A stretch of DNA of 64,000 bases from Cricetomys ansorgei (Eukaryota; Chordata; Mammalia; Rodentia; Nesomyidae): contig JAMJFZ010000239.1 in assembly GCA_026225945.1 (NCBI GenBank), positions 28,173,501 through 28,237,500 of the forward strand, read 5' to 3'. Shown one piece after another: positions 11,651 through 23,888 of this stretch (within the stretch, counting starts at the first letter, position 1; every line of letters begins with the position of its first letter). The translations under genes were made by a program, and so were the position numbers. The notes under the pieces are model-generated. The model searched no databases. It saw nothing but the letters and a program-made list of their open reading frames with translations, and had not been told where the DNA came from.

Positions 11651-13505
11651 TATATGCTATTTTATTAGATAGTAGTCATTTTTTTATTCTCATTAATTTT
11701 TTTTCTTGCTTCCTTCCCTCCAGTAATTATTTTGCTACGTTGATATTTTCTTGGGCAGAATATGTTGAAAATCAGCAATCATAGAGTTATGTTTATCATA
11801 ATATATTAGTTAGAAATTAATTAATAGACATCACATAGTATGCACTTGAAACAAACATTCCATTACACTTACTTCTCACAATATCTGAACTTACGTGTGC
11901 TGTATCTACACAAGACTGACCCTATCAGCAATCAGCCACAGAATGAGAGGAGTCATATATTTCTATCATTTACCTCCAAACTGTATACCAGAAGAAGGAG
12001 GGCCACTGTTTCTAACTATGCCCATGTTGCCAAGACATCCAAGTTTTAATGGATAGCTCCTGGTTCATCAAAAACAAAACAAAACAAAACAAAACAAAAT
12101 AAAAAACCCTGGTTCATACAAACAGCCTTGATTAAACTCAGTGTATCATGAACCAAAGAAATAAATATAAATTGTGAAAGTGAGAAAGAAATTCATGGGA
12201 AGGAGGAGGTGAGACAGGAATTGTAGGGAGATAGAAAATGTGGCTGAGAGTGGTCAGACTGTGTTGTTACATATGTGAGATTGTCTAAGAAAAAGTTTCC
12301 TTTTTTAAAAACACTACATAAATCTATGAAAAGACTGTGCTATATAGTGAAGTATCATGTGAGTAATGCACTCTGGAGGATCATGATGCATCTATGTTGG
12401 TTCAATAATATGAATACATCGATCACTACAAAGTGAAATAATAATGATAATAATAACATTCCCCATTACATAGGAATATTTTAAAAAACATTTTGGACAT
12501 TGCTCAAAGACAAATAAAAAGTACATCGGCAGGCAAACAGAAGAAAAGTTTCATGTGACAGAGTGCAGGTTAGTGTACTTCACAGCAGTGGTGATGAGTA
12601 AAACAGGGAACATACCATATTCAGTTAAAATTCAGGAAAACATGTGACTCTTTAAAGCCACATTCTTCCCTAGAGACACTGGCCACTGTTACAGTTATGC
12701 ATTTCTGTCCATGATAAAGAAATGATGTAAAGAAAGGACTGAGGGCTTTACAGAGAACTTAACTGCTGCCAGGATACACACTATCTCTGGCTGCAACCTG
12801 GGAGTCAGACTGTTTCCTTCTCCTAGGAATCCTTCCACAGTTCTAGGCTTCTGCAAAGTGACTCTCAGTTCAAAGAACTTTTTAGGCATTACCCAAACAA
12901 AATGTATTTTCTAGCTACTTTGTTGGACGCTTTTTTCTTCTTCACTCCCAACTTCAATTCACACGACTCCTACTAACACCACTAGGCTTCCCTTGCAGTG
13001 TTACACCCCATTTTCATGACATAAACTTCTCTAGTACATCATGAAGGCAGAATGAGATCTCTGAGAACTCTGGGTTTTATAAACACCCCCACTCTCATTT
13101 TCAAACTGTACTTCTTTAGCCTATTACACCATTTTTTTAAAGTCACTTTTCTTAGTTGTATCAATTTTGAAATATATATGTAACCTAACTTGTTCATGTC
13201 AAGGTAACTTGTCAAATTAGACAATGAAAGTAGATTTGCCATTTATTCAATAATAATTGATTTTTAAAAATGCAGTTGTTACCAGGAAGACAAGGACTAA
13301 ATGGAATCAGTATAGCTCAAAATGGAATTTTAAAAATAAACAGACACTTCACAAAAATTAAAGCAGTTTGGCCGAATCACTATAGCACTAAGAGTGTTGA
13401 GTATCACAATATTTGAGAAGTGGAAGCTTATTTTCACTGTTTCTGGACTCCTCCCATGAATGAGTGAATTGCTAAATAATTCATCCCCATCTTGTTTTAA
13501 TTGCA

Positions 13506-13508
<3 letters not shown>
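11651..13508. other. Unique noncoding stretch
   Basis: No gene is seen. An (AAAAC)n tract lies at 12069-12106. The rest is AT-rich and unique as far as I can tell. Confidence 0.55.
12069..12106 (+). repeat. (AAAAC)n A-rich tract flanked by a 10-base direct repeat
   Basis: About six AAAAC units end in an A-rich run. The tract is bracketed by 'cctggttcat' at 12059-12068 and again at 12108-12117, the arrangement left by an L1-mediated insertion with a target-site duplication. Confidence 0.85.

Positions 13509-13548
<40 letters not shown>
13509..13548 (+). repeat. (CA)n microsatellite
   Basis: About 20 CA dinucleotides with one interruption near the 3' end (actca). A short ATATAT run follows. 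Confidence 0.95.
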
Positions 13549-13552
<4 letters not shown>

Positions 13553-14940
13553 TATATATGCAGAATAAGTTATCATAGACAAACTACAGTCAGATAGTCA
13601 TGTATATGGGAGCATATACATGTATGATAGAATCTATATACAAATGTGCATGTGATCCTGAATCAAGGCTAGAGATCTTCAATAAAAATATTTAGCTCCG
13701 TATACCAAATTCTGGAAAATTTACTACCAAATTACATGAGGTAGGAAACAAGCATTATCATATTGACAGTTGAAACTGATTCTGACAGAGTGACAATAGC
13801 TGATACTGAATGAATTTGAAGGTAGGGTTGATCCCAGCTCCAAAATATAGAAAGAGAAAAGGGAAGGGACGGTAGAGGAGCAACAGTTGTATGGAAAACC
13901 AAAATGGTTTCTGTTCCAGAAAGACAGAGAAATGTGATAAGGGATGCGTGAATGAATGGCCTGTGTATACCAACCAGCTCAGCCCCACTGCTTAGCTTTG
14001 TTTCAGATTAAGAACCAATGGGTAAACATCAGAGTCATACGGTAGCTTACACATTTTCAGAGTGATTTGTTGATAGGGACCATTAAAGAAAAATCATGCT
14101 ACACGTGTTCCCTTTATGCATATGAAATATCACAACTTTAGTTCTTCATGCTCCATTGTTTTCTGGGGTAGATATTCTGTTTCATAAATCACTGAATAAT
14201 ACAGAACCTCTTTCAAGGAAAGGCTCCATCTTTCCCATAGCAGCCGTTCTCATTTAGAGTTCATAAAAAATGGGATCTCCATGTTGATTATACAATATAA
14301 CTTATTGAAGCACATCATTTCTGAATTTATCAGTTCTCCAATCTAACATTGTTAGCCTTGTCTGGAACTCTTTCAGATAGGAGAGAAGATGGACAGACAA
14401 CGGGAAGTCACTGATCTATTTTCTCTCTAGGTTATCTCCTGTGGTATTAACAAATCTTTCCTTTGTAATAATTGCTAACATGTTTTTTTTTTTATCAGTT
14501 TTAATTAAGAATCTGAAACATGAAAAGGTACTAACACATTTTAATGCAAAATAAGAACATTCATGAATTGAGCTCTCTGGCCAATACTCATGATGGTAAG
14601 TTATCTGTCTCCTTATAAAACATTATCTGTAGACAATGGAATCTTTGTGACTTTGTGTTGTCTTTAAACAACCAAACAAGGGACAGAAACTTCAAGGCAT
14701 TCTGTTTTGATTGAAAAAAAAACTTATATTTTTAACCACAAATATGTACAAGGATGCCAAATATAGTCTGTCTTTTCAAGCGCTATGTAAATCACACATA
14801 AAACCAGCGAAATGGAGAGTCGATTGACGCTCCGCCAGAAGTGATCTGCGGATAAGAACAGTGATATGGAACGCGTGACTCTTTGAATCTTTCTAACTCA
14901 TAAGTTTTCATGACACGTGAAAATATTGTTTTTAAACTCT
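13549..14940. other. Unique noncoding stretch with a CpG-dense patch
   Basis: No gene is recognised. The interval looks unique and holds the CpG cluster annotated at 14780-14917. T-runs lie at about 14482-14492 and 14949-14958. Confidence 0.55.
14780..14917. promoter_or_regulatory. CpG-dense patch, possible regulatory element
   Basis: Nine CpG dinucleotides fall within 138 bases (about 14781, 14808, 14821, 14828, 14833, 14849, 14872, 14874, 14916). The surrounding kilobases have very few. It contains 'acgcgt' and 'cacgtg'-like words ('gacacgtga', E-box-like). No repeat family is recognised in it. Retained CpGs suggest a constrained or unmethylated element, but no function can be assigned from sequence alone. 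Confidence 0.3.
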
Positions 14941-15002
14941 TTCTGTATTTTTTTTTTTGGTTAATTTATCTGGTGCTTAGACATCTAATAGTTTTTTTTT
15001 TC

Positions 15003-15311
15003 TTTTATTGAAAATAGATTCGATTTTTATACAATATATTCTAATTACAGTTTCCTCTCCCTCTACAACTCCCAGTTCCTCCCCACCCCGCTCTCATCTA
15101 GACCTACCCCATTTCTGTCTCTCCTTAGAAAACAAAGAGGCATCTAAATGGATAATAATAAAATGTAATATAATATGACAAAACAAAACAAACAACACAG
15201 AATAGGACAAAGAAGCAGATAAAAGTAAAGGGGCCAAGAAACGTCAGAGACACACTCGTTTGCACATTCAAGAATCCCTTGAAAATATAAAACCAGAAGC
15301 AAAACATGTAA

Positions 15312-15344
<33 letters not shown>

Positions 15345-17145
15345 CATAATAATAATAATAATAATTTTTAAAGTCATGATACAACATTATGAGGCAAGAA
15401 ACCTCCAAAGACGCTGTTGAGTTCATTTTTATTTAGTCGTTTACTACTGGGCATGTGGCTTAACCTTAAAAGAAGTTTGTTTCCCCGTAAGACTTCCTTG
15501 GAAAACATTACATTTTCATTTGCCAGAGTTTATTAACTGGAGATTGCTTCTGAGTTAGTGAAGGGGGGTTAAATGTTTGCTTCTCCTTTCAGCTCTAGGA
15601 CCCATTTTGTACAAACACATACAGGCCATGTGAATGCTGCCTCAGTCTCTGTCAGTCCACATGTGTGCAAGGCCCACTGTGTTTCCTTTGTGTCCTCTAT
15701 CTCCTCTGGCTCTTACACTTCTTCTGCCACCACTTCCCCAGGGTTCTCTGAGTCATGAGGGGAGAGATTTGCTGGATATATCCCCTTAGGGCTGAGTGTT
15801 CCTAGGTCTCTCAATCTCTGCATGTTGTCTGGCTTTGGCTCTCTGTATTTGCATCAGTTACTTTGGAGGAAGAGTTTCTAATGATGCCTGAGCAAGGCAT
15901 TGATCTGTGAGTACAATAAAGTGTCATTAGGAACCTTTTATTGCTACATTCATTCTGTAGAATAGAAGTATCCAGCTTTCTCAGTGTTGCTTGGCTCTCT
16001 AGTATCAGATTCTTTAACACCAAGCAACATCAGGGATGGGTTCTGTCTCAATGGAGAGGGCCTTAAATAAAATAAAATATTGGTTAGATACTCTGACAAG
16101 CCTTATAGTATCATAGCATACCTTGCAGTTAGGAAAATATTGTAGTTTGTAGGTTTTATAACTGGGTTGGTGTTTACCTGGAACTATTAGTGTGTGAAAC
16201 AACTTCCAGTAGCAAGAACACTAGCCAGTATAAGTAAAGGCTCTAGATGGCACCTCATTGACTTTGCCATGTTCAATGATTTGTGTAAGTGTTATTTTCA
16301 GCAATGGGGCCATGCTGTCACTTTGTGGAGAGCCACCTATAATTTGAAGCTTCCTATAAGAGCCTTTTGGCCTACATTTTGATTAGATTTCACCTATTGC
16401 TGGACTGAGGCTTCATTTGGTGATGTCCAGTTGGGGCTCTGTCTCTATTATTTGGTGATTTCATTAGATTGCCTTCATATATGGATATAATTTATCCAGC
16501 TTCTACTTTATTAGATTTTCGTACAACCCCTTAAAATAGTCCTTATTTTAATCTTTCACCTTCCTCCATCCCTGCTCTCATTTGACCCTCCTGTTCCAGT
16601 CCCCCCACAGTCTATCCCTGCTACCTGTTCTGTTTGCTCTTCCTAAGGACATCTGTCCCATCCCCCTACTCCCCTACTCAAGAGTAACCTCTGTGGTTCT
16701 ACACATTGTAGCTTGATTATCTTTGACTTAACAGCTAATACACACATATAAGTGAATATATGCCATATTTTTCTTTCTGGGTCTGGGTTACTTCACTCAT
16801 GACTATATTTTTCTAGTTCCAACCATTTAACTGTGAATTTCCTGATTCCATTTTTTAACCACAAATTAATTTTTCCTTGGTATAAATGTACAACATTTTC
16901 TTTATTCATTCATCCATTAACAGGCACCTATATTATTTCCAGTTTCTGGCTATTATCAATAGAGCAGCATTAAACAAGGTTGAGCAGGATGTCTCAGTAG
17001 TAGGATGAAGCGACCTTTGGGTGTATGTCCAAGAGTGGTATAAAAAGGTCTTTGAGTAGATTGATTCCCATCTTCATGAGGAACAACCACATTGGTTTTC
17101 GTAGTGGTTGTATAAGTTTACAATCCATGAGAATGGGAGATCTTT
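15003..17145 (-). mobile_element. Truncated L1: ORF2 end plus 3' UTR, minus strand
   Basis: Read on the minus strand this is the 3' portion of a rodent L1. The plus strand shows antisense ORF2-end landmarks: 'ttgattcccatcttcatgag' (about 17060), 'ccaagagtggtataaaaagg', 'ccagtttctggctattatca' and 'tttctgggtctgggttactt' (about 16770). It continues through the 3' UTR ('ggctgagtgttcctaggtct' at about 15790, 'ggcccactgtgtttcctttg', 'gaggcaagaaacctccaaag'). It ends near a T-rich run at about 14991-15007 that would be the antisense tail. Stops and frameshifts are frequent, so it is dead. It includes an (AAT)n tract at 15310-15366. Confidence 0.88.
15310..15366 (+). repeat. (AAT)n microsatellite inside the L1 3' UTR
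   Basis: About 18 AAT units with one interruption (aatcat). It arose within an A/T-rich part of the minus-strand L1. Repeat translation explains the isoleucine-rich open frame on the minus strand. Confidence 0.93.
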
Positions 17146-17312
17146 CTATATTCTGATTTCATTATTTTCTTATAGAAAACATTTTTCATTTATCTATAGC
17201 GAACAATAGAAAGCATTTTATGTTTGGTAAATATCACATCACAAGAGGAAAGTACTTTAGTAAACAAATGACTTTTATCTAAATATCATTTTAAATTATT
17301 TTTATTATTATT

Positions 17313-17463
17313 TTTGTTAGTTTTGTCAAGACAGGGTTACTGTAACTCTGGCAGTCCTGGACCTCACTCTGGTGAGCAGACAGGCCTTGAACTCACAAAG
17401 ATCCACTTGCCTCTGCCTCCTGAGTGCTGGGATCAAAGGCATGCACCACCACTGCCCAGCTAA
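17313..17463 (-). repeat. B1 SINE, near full length, reverse
   Basis: The plus strand reads 'tcaagacagggttactgtaa', 'caggccttgaactcacaaag', 'cttgcctctgcctcctgagt' and 'gctgggatcaaaggcatgca', ending 'accactgcccagct'. This is a complete antisense B1. It lies directly next to a reversed B2. Confidence 0.93.
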
Positions 17464-17471
17464 ACATCTTT

Positions 17472-17650
17472 TTTAAGATTTATTTTTTATTTTGTGTGTA
17501 TAAGTTTGTATTTCTGCATTTAAATAAGTGGACCACATCCATGCTTGTTGCCCTCAGAGGCCAAAGGACGGTTCTGAGGCTCCATGTGGGTTCTTGGACC
17601 TGAACTTGGGACCTCTGAAAGACCAGAAAGTCCACTCTCCTCAGCCCATA
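17472..17650 (-). repeat. B2 SINE, reverse
   Basis: It starts 'agatttattttttattttgt' (reversed tail), goes on to 'gccctcagaggccaaaggac', 'tccatgtgggttcttggacc' and 'ctttgaaagacc'-like sequence, and closes 'actctcctcagccca' (reversed tRNA-like head). B2 is a tRNA-derived rodent SINE. Together with the B1 just upstream it makes a tight antisense SINE pair. Confidence 0.85.
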
Positions 17651-20600
17651 TCTGAGCATTTTAATCCTCTTAAGAAATAACTATTAGGTTTTTTAACCAT
17701 ATAATATGTTCTTTTTGCAATGACAACTTTCATGTCCTAATTTTGTATTTATTCTTAAAGATTTCAAACATTTTTTTTCTAGACACAATAATCATTAACA
17801 TCTATTGATCATCCAATGTATGGTATGTAGTTTGCTTAGAGACATCCCTGTTGGATTTCATTCAAGCCTTACATCAATTTGTGACTTAGATAAAGTATAT
17901 CTTTGTTACTGTATATCTGTGGGGAATATAGTCTAGAAAAATATTCAGAATGAGATTTAAATTAAACAATAGGTAAGTGACATGGGTTTTATTTGTGTGA
18001 TCTTATCCCATAGGCTAATACTAACTGAAGAACTGAGTGTTCGAAATAGTTGCTGAAGACAGGAATAAAAACAAAATAATGACAACGGTTTTTAAAAAAG
18101 AAGTCTTTTTGATATAAGAATTGATAAAAACTAAATAAAAGAGCTATCTCTAAATATTTAAATGTCACTAAATATAGAACATCATCCTTAAAATTTTTAT
18201 ATTATAATCCGAATCATTTCATGTGAAATGTTACTGATATTGTAAATAATAATTTTGTTTACTCTGAGTAATCATTTGCCTTATTTCCCTCGATGCTACT
18301 TCTTTTCTGCCTCCTAGCCTTTGCCTTTAATTTAAGTGTGGTGTTAATTTCCCTGTGTCTATATATAAAGTTTCTCCCACAGCTTCCTAGAGCCAATGAC
18401 TTATGATGATATGATTCAAAACATTATTAGTATTTTGCATTAAAAAGTAGTAGATTTAATGAAGATGAATATTTATTTTACTTCTCAGGTTGATTGTTAA
18501 ATATACATACTTAGCAACATCTTTCACTTTTCAAATTTTGGGGGTTTCATATAAAATTATGAAATCCAAAATAGGAAAATGATATAGATACATATGTGTA
18601 AGCTTGTAATTTCATAGTATGAAGATCATGACACAAACAGCCTCTCTCACTCTCCTTTCCATACATATATATGTCATCTAATAATCATGTTTATTAATAC
18701 TGGAAGGAAAGGTGATTGTTTATGGGACACAGATATCTTTCTAAATTTATTTATAGGCATGTCACATTACCCACTGATGACTATTTTCACTATTCTTTAC
18801 TGAGCTTTTTTTGATCTAATTTTTTTTTTTTTACATTTTATCCGTGGGAACTAAAGTAATTTTCAGCTGTCACTCAGGCTAAACCAGTCTAATCCCTCTC
18901 TGCTTCTTGATTGGAAAAATAATTTCCTGATAATCATGTTTTTTCCCATTTTAAAGCTTCTTTTGCAATGTTGATCAGTTATCACTTTGTTCATTAATTT
19001 CCCTAACTGTGGCCTGGGATGCTTTCAGAGTTCGTCTTCCTCACAGAATATGTACATCCACACCAATGTTCACTTCTTCTGTAATCACAGTATTTGCAGT
19101 CACACATGTCTCCTGCAGTCACCTCTATTAAAGAGGCCTCTGAGTATGTAACCTCTTCTAACAGAGTACTCTGATAGGCTTAATAGTTTGGAAGACTTAA
19201 AAAATTCCTAAGGTTTCCAGATTCCAAAACTGACTCAGTAATATAATTTCTAGCTGCTTTGTACCCAGTATTACTGAAGCTGATTTCTGGACCATGGAGA
19301 TACTTTTTAACTCTCTCTCCAGTTCTCGACTCTTTATTGGAGATTACTAAATGAACCCTACACTGTCTTAGAAGAAAACACCGGTGTGGCTAAAAATCCA
19401 GTGTATGTTCCTCTAAGATATAGTCTTACTAATTTTGAACTATGATATGACTTACACAGGGTACTGTTGGCTCACTGATGCTAAGCTTGCCTGCTCACCA
19501 CAGAAGAGAGATAAAAGAGATAGGAAAGACATACTCAGTTTCTTTCAGAATTCCTTGAATTTCAAGATTATCTTGTTTTATCGATGTTTCTTTCAATTTT
19601 TTATTTATTTTCAGGGTTTTCTTGCTGTTGCTGTACCTCAAACCTGTCCTGCTAGTAGGAATGGTACATGAATCTTAAGCATCTCAATAAACGTTTCAGA
19701 GTTTGGTCAGGTGATGTGTAGCATCTAGAGGATTATCAGCTTCATGTTTCCTTGGCCTTGACATGTTTAAAATTTTCCAAATCAAGTAAATAAAAGTGTT
19801 TAGAATATTTCTTCCTGTATTACTTCCATATGTCTTTAGCAACACTATCTTAATTCAAGATCGGGTTAGCTCGATATTTTAACATTATGGTAATCATCCT
19901 TTCTACTTCTGTTCCTACCATTCCATATTTGTAAAATATAAATGCAGTTATGCTTCAGTTTTTGTCAATATAGTCTGCTGGTTTATATTTATTACACTAA
20001 ACTGATACTACTTCCACTATCCTGGTCTTCAGCATTGCTCATGACTTCCTCTTTGGACTAAACCTCACTCTATGACTTTCTCTTTTATCTCTCCATCCCT
20101 TCTCCATTTCTCATAATTGTCTAAATATATCCTAGTGTTACTTATATTTTACCTGAGCATACTGTCTTCTCTCTTCATTAAATCTCTCTTAATCTTTCTT
20201 CCCTAAAGTATTTCATCACACTTAACAATCATGAAGTTATTCTAAAAGTAATAAAGATAACATGATCTGATTTGATAACATGATAAAATAGGAATCTGTT
20301 CCCGACATGTAAACAAAAGAAGAAACTGAAGAAATTGCAAATTTATTTAGAATGAGATCATCATCATATGTTATATTCCTGGTATTGAACCAGTGACATA
20401 TATAAATAGAAATAGCGATAGCATCTCTATTTATTCTTTAATAATTTCATACACTTATGTAGATGTAGTACTTGTAACATGTCAGGTTGACCCTTGTTTT
20501 AATCAGAACAAGCGATTCTTTCGGATTTGTGTGACAGACGTTTCTCTAACACAAAGATAACATCTTATATCATCCAACTTGTCCTAAACCATTTGATTTG

Positions 20601-20918
20601 TTCAAGGGTAATTACAGAACATTTTTGCCTTGATTTAGAATTCATTAAGTTCTTCTTATATCAAATTATTAAATATCGTAAATAGGACACTTTTGATAGT
20701 GCACCCTTATTATTTTGCCTATTAAATAGAAATTCAACTGATCTATTGTAGTTCACCAAATTAGCAAATCCTTGTAGCATACTCACTTTCAATGTATTCT
20801 TAGGCTATTACTACTAAGAGGTTCCTGTAGTCGCATATGTTATACAGTCAACATTTGTATCTTGTTCTTAAAAGTTTGGGTTGTATCTTCATTTTTGATT
20901 AGACATTAAGGTGTCACG
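17651..20918. other. Unique noncoding stretch, 3.2 kb
   Basis: No gene, RNA or nameable repeat is recognised. A few T-runs are present (for example 18819-18832). This is one of the longest repeat-poor stretches in the window. Confidence 0.5.
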
Positions 20919-20920
20919 TG

Positions 20921-20964
20921 TTATATATATATAGATATATATATATATAGATATATATATATAC
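20921..20964. repeat. (AT)n tract with GAT interruptions
   Basis: Alternating TA runs are broken by 'tagata'. The tract is self-complementary and may extrude or be unstable. It sits at the edge of the L1 that follows. Confidence 0.9.
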
Positions 20965-20969
20965 TTACA

Positions 20970-23060
20970 TATCACATTGCATTGAGTAGAGTCCCTCACT
21001 TAGCTATTGTGAATAGAATAGCAACGAGCTAGGATTTCAGGTGCATCTGCAGTAAGATATAAAGTCCTTTAAGAATACACTCAGGAGGGGTATAACTGGG
21101 TAATGTGTAGATCTAATTCTAGTTTTTAGAGAAACATTCAGTCTGATTTACGGAGTGGCTTCATACGGTTATTGTCCCACTGACAGTGTGCAAGAATCGC
21201 CTTTTCCCCACATTCATGCCAGCATTGTGGTTAATACGTGTTACTGGCGATGGAATTCTGACTGGGTTGTAGCTGTACTGTGCATTTCTGACGGATAAGG
21301 ATGTTAACCATTTTAAAGTGTTTCCTTACTATTTTTATTTAAGAAATTTCTTTTCAGTTCATAGATCATGCTTTTTATTTAGTTTTCTTGCTTCTTCTTC
21401 TTCTTCTTCTTCTTCTTCTTCTTCTTCTTCTTCTTCTTCTTCTTCACCTTCTTCACCTTCTTCTTCACCTTCTTCACCTTCTTCTTCTTCTTCACCTTCT
21501 TCTTCTTTTCTTCTTCTTCTTCTTCTCCTCCTCCTCCTCCTCCTCCTCCTCCTCCTCCCTTCCTCCTCCCTTCCTCCTCCTCCTCCTCTTCTTCTTCTTC
21601 TTCTTCTTCTTCTTTTCTTCTTCTTCTTCTCCTTCTTCTCCTCCTTCTCCTCCTTCTTCTTTTTAATTTGTTGTTCATATATTCTAGATACTAACACTCT
21701 GTGGGATATAGAACTCACAAAGATTTTCTGAAATATTTTGTTAGGCTGCTTCTTAACTGGAATGACCATTATTTTGCTGGAAGAAGATTTTTAGTTTTAT
21801 GAAATGCTATTGGTCATGCGTTGGCCTTGTTTTCAGGGAACTCCGATTTAGAAATTCCTTTCCTGTACCTATACTTGAAGTGAACTCATTGTTTTTTCTT
21901 CTAATGGTTTTAGGGTACCAGGTCATCTGTCGAGATTTATAGTCCATTAGGAGTTCAAATGTTTGCAAGGTGAGAAGTAAGGAATGAGTTTCATTTTTCT
22001 GCACTATGAAATACAGGTTTTTCAACATTTCTTGTAGAGGAGGCTACCTTTTCTCCATTGTGTATTTTTGGTATCTTTCTCAAAGTGTTAGTAGATGTAG
22101 GTATGTGGAGTTAAACTTGTATCCTCAGTCCTATTCATTGATCAGTATGTGGTTTATGTGTGTGTCTGTGTATGTGTGGGTGGGGCTGCTTGTCCTGTAT
22201 CAGGCCATTTTTATTACTATAGTTACTATGGTTCTATAGTATAATATGAAACTGGGTGATACCTACTACAATACTTACTATGTTCAAGATTTATTTTGTT
22301 TATGTTCTTGGTCTTTCTGGATCCATATACACAGTTTGGATTATTTTTAAGGTATGAGATAAAGCTCTTGGCATTTTGATTGGAATTATATTGAATCTGT
22401 GGATTGCTTTTGATATGATGGCCATCTTTGCAATCTAAAATTTTGTAGTCTTTAAGCACTGGAGGTCTTTTTATCTTCTGATGTTTTCCTCCATTTCTGG
22501 TTTTATTATTTTTAATTTTCATTGTAAATGGTCTTTTAAGCATCATTAGTCTCATTAGCAGATAGTTTATATTTTAATTTTTTGTGAGTATAATTGTTTA
22601 TCTAATTTCTTTTCCAGTGCGCTTGTCATTGGTTATATAAACACTACTGAATTTTGTTTGATGATTTTGTATCCTGCCATTTTGCCAAAATTATCTGCTA
22701 GAAGTCTTTGAATCGTCTTCATCTTTTTCTGTCGTATTGCCGTAGCTAATGTTTCACTCACTGTAACTGCACAGGAATAGCAATGGCGGAAATCTTCCTA
22801 AAGTTCTGACTTTAATTTGTAGATTATGTTTAGATATGTCCCATGTATCCCTAGCTTCTCCAGGACTTTTGTAATGTACGGATATTGAACTTGGCAAAGC
22901 TATTTTCTGAGATGATCATCTGATTTTGGTCTTGAATTTGTTTATGAGGTTGATTGCACATATGTATATTTGTGTGCAAACTATCCCTTCACCTCGGGAA
23001 TGCATCTGATTTGATTCTGGTGAATAATTGTTGTGTTCTTGGATTCAGTTTGTGATTCTG
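20970..23060 (-). pseudogene. Decayed L1 ORF2, minus strand, split by a TTC tract
   Basis: The plus strand carries ordered antisense ORF2 landmarks. Examples are 'gggtataactgggtaatgtg' (about 21089), 'gtcccactgacagtgtgcaa' (about 21174), 'ggaattctgactgggttgta' (about 21252), 'ccaggtcatctgtcgagatt' (about 21918), 'gaatctgtggattgcttttg' (about 22394), 'tgatggccatctttgcaatc' and 'ttttgtatcctgccattttg' (about 22666). On the minus strand the longest surviving open pieces are about 70-110 codons, so the protein is broken many times. A 275 bp TTC/CTC tract interrupts it. L1 ORF2 encodes endonuclease and reverse transcriptase; the carboxy-terminal two thirds are represented here. Confidence 0.85.
21389..21663 (+). 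repeat. Long (TTC)n/(CTC)n polypyrimidine tract
   Basis: About 275 bases made almost entirely of C and T. It runs as TTC arrays, then TTCACC variants, TTTTC breaks, a CTC array at about 21526-21590, and TTC again. All the serine-, leucine-, glutamate- or arginine-only open frames over it are translations of the repeat. Purine/pyrimidine mirror symmetry makes triplex (H-DNA) formation plausible. Confidence 0.97.
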
Positions 23061-23094
23061 AAACACAATTGTCAAACCAGACTACTTTGGCTGT

Positions 23095-23445
23095 TTGAAA
23101 CTTGCTAACTTATCATGGGGCTCACCCATAGAGAATATCTGTTCTCCGTTCTCCAGATTGATTGGTTACCAGTATCTTTTACTCTAGGGCTGGGCCCTTG
23201 TGAGATTTCCATCATCCAGGTTGACAATACCAATTGGTATTGTCATTATCAGGTGTTTTTCCATAGCCACTTTGTTGAGATATCATGGAGATGGCTTTCA
23301 TGTCTCTTACAAAAGACATTTTCTTGTAGCATATGACCAGGTTCTCTGGTTTTGAGTCTTTCAATCCCCTCTTCTGTGATATCCCCTAATCATTATGTGG
23401 AGGGTTGTTTTATAGATGTATCAACTTGAACTCGGTTTCACACAT
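23095..23445 (-). repeat. L1-linked rodent 3' UTR-type repeat, antisense
   Basis: Segments such as 'catggggctcacccatagag' and 'ccaattggtattgtcattat', followed by a 'ttgttgagatatcatgg' phrase, match antisense pieces that I associate with rodent L1 3' UTRs. The same phrase in the opposite sense appears at about 45200 ('ggctgcctaaacaagatcag'). Its position beyond ORF2 sequence on the minus strand means it is a separate insertion or a rearranged piece, not the tail of the preceding L1. Confidence 0.5.
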
Positions 23446-23564
23446 TCAGTTGCTATTTTCATTTTAATTAGTCTTGACTTTCTATAATGAGTTCTGTCTA
23501 CTACAAAAGAAGCTTCTTTAATTAGCGTGACAATTATATATATCAGTCAAAGGTATTCACAAAC

Positions 23565-23888
23565 TGTGTTGCTAGAATTAGGCCTATGGGTGTAGACATG
23601 GCTGAAAAGAAACTGATTCCATAAATTAGGCTGGCATTGTAGGTGTGTCTGCTGGGGCTTATTGATGAATGTGGAGACTCACTCACTGGGTAGTACAGTT
23701 CCTTGAAATGCCAAAGTGCATGCTGTAATTCATCGCTATCTGCTATCTAGTTCCTACCACATTGACTTTCTGAAATGACATTCTACAGCTTTGAATTGTA
23801 AAACAAATAAACTCTTTTTTAAGTTGCTTTGATCAGGCTCATAGCAACAGAAAACAAAACTAAGACAACCACTTTCAACATCAAGGCA
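23565..23888 (+). mobile_element. LTR-like rodent repeat, sense, with polyA-like signal
   Basis: It contains 'gaattaggcctatgggtgta', 'tgaattgtaaaacaaataaa' (AATAAA at about 23808) and 'aagttgctttgatcaggctc', and ends 'aaaactaagacaa'. This 3' end is shared in opposite orientation with the repeats at 11300-11650 and 26525-26925. The AATAAA followed by a short conserved end and a CA-type terminus fits a solo LTR. Exact family (MaLR/ORR1-type?) not certain. Confidence 0.6.

Noticed and set aside
21318..21769. Overlapping Ser-, Leu-, Glu- and Arg-rich frames of 92-137 codons on both strands
   Set aside because: They are translations of the TTC/CTC tract and stop where it ends.
22226..22555. 109-codon minus-strand frame that could be read as a small gene
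   Set aside because: It lies inside a decayed L1 ORF2 in the right orientation. It is a surviving piece of that broken frame.
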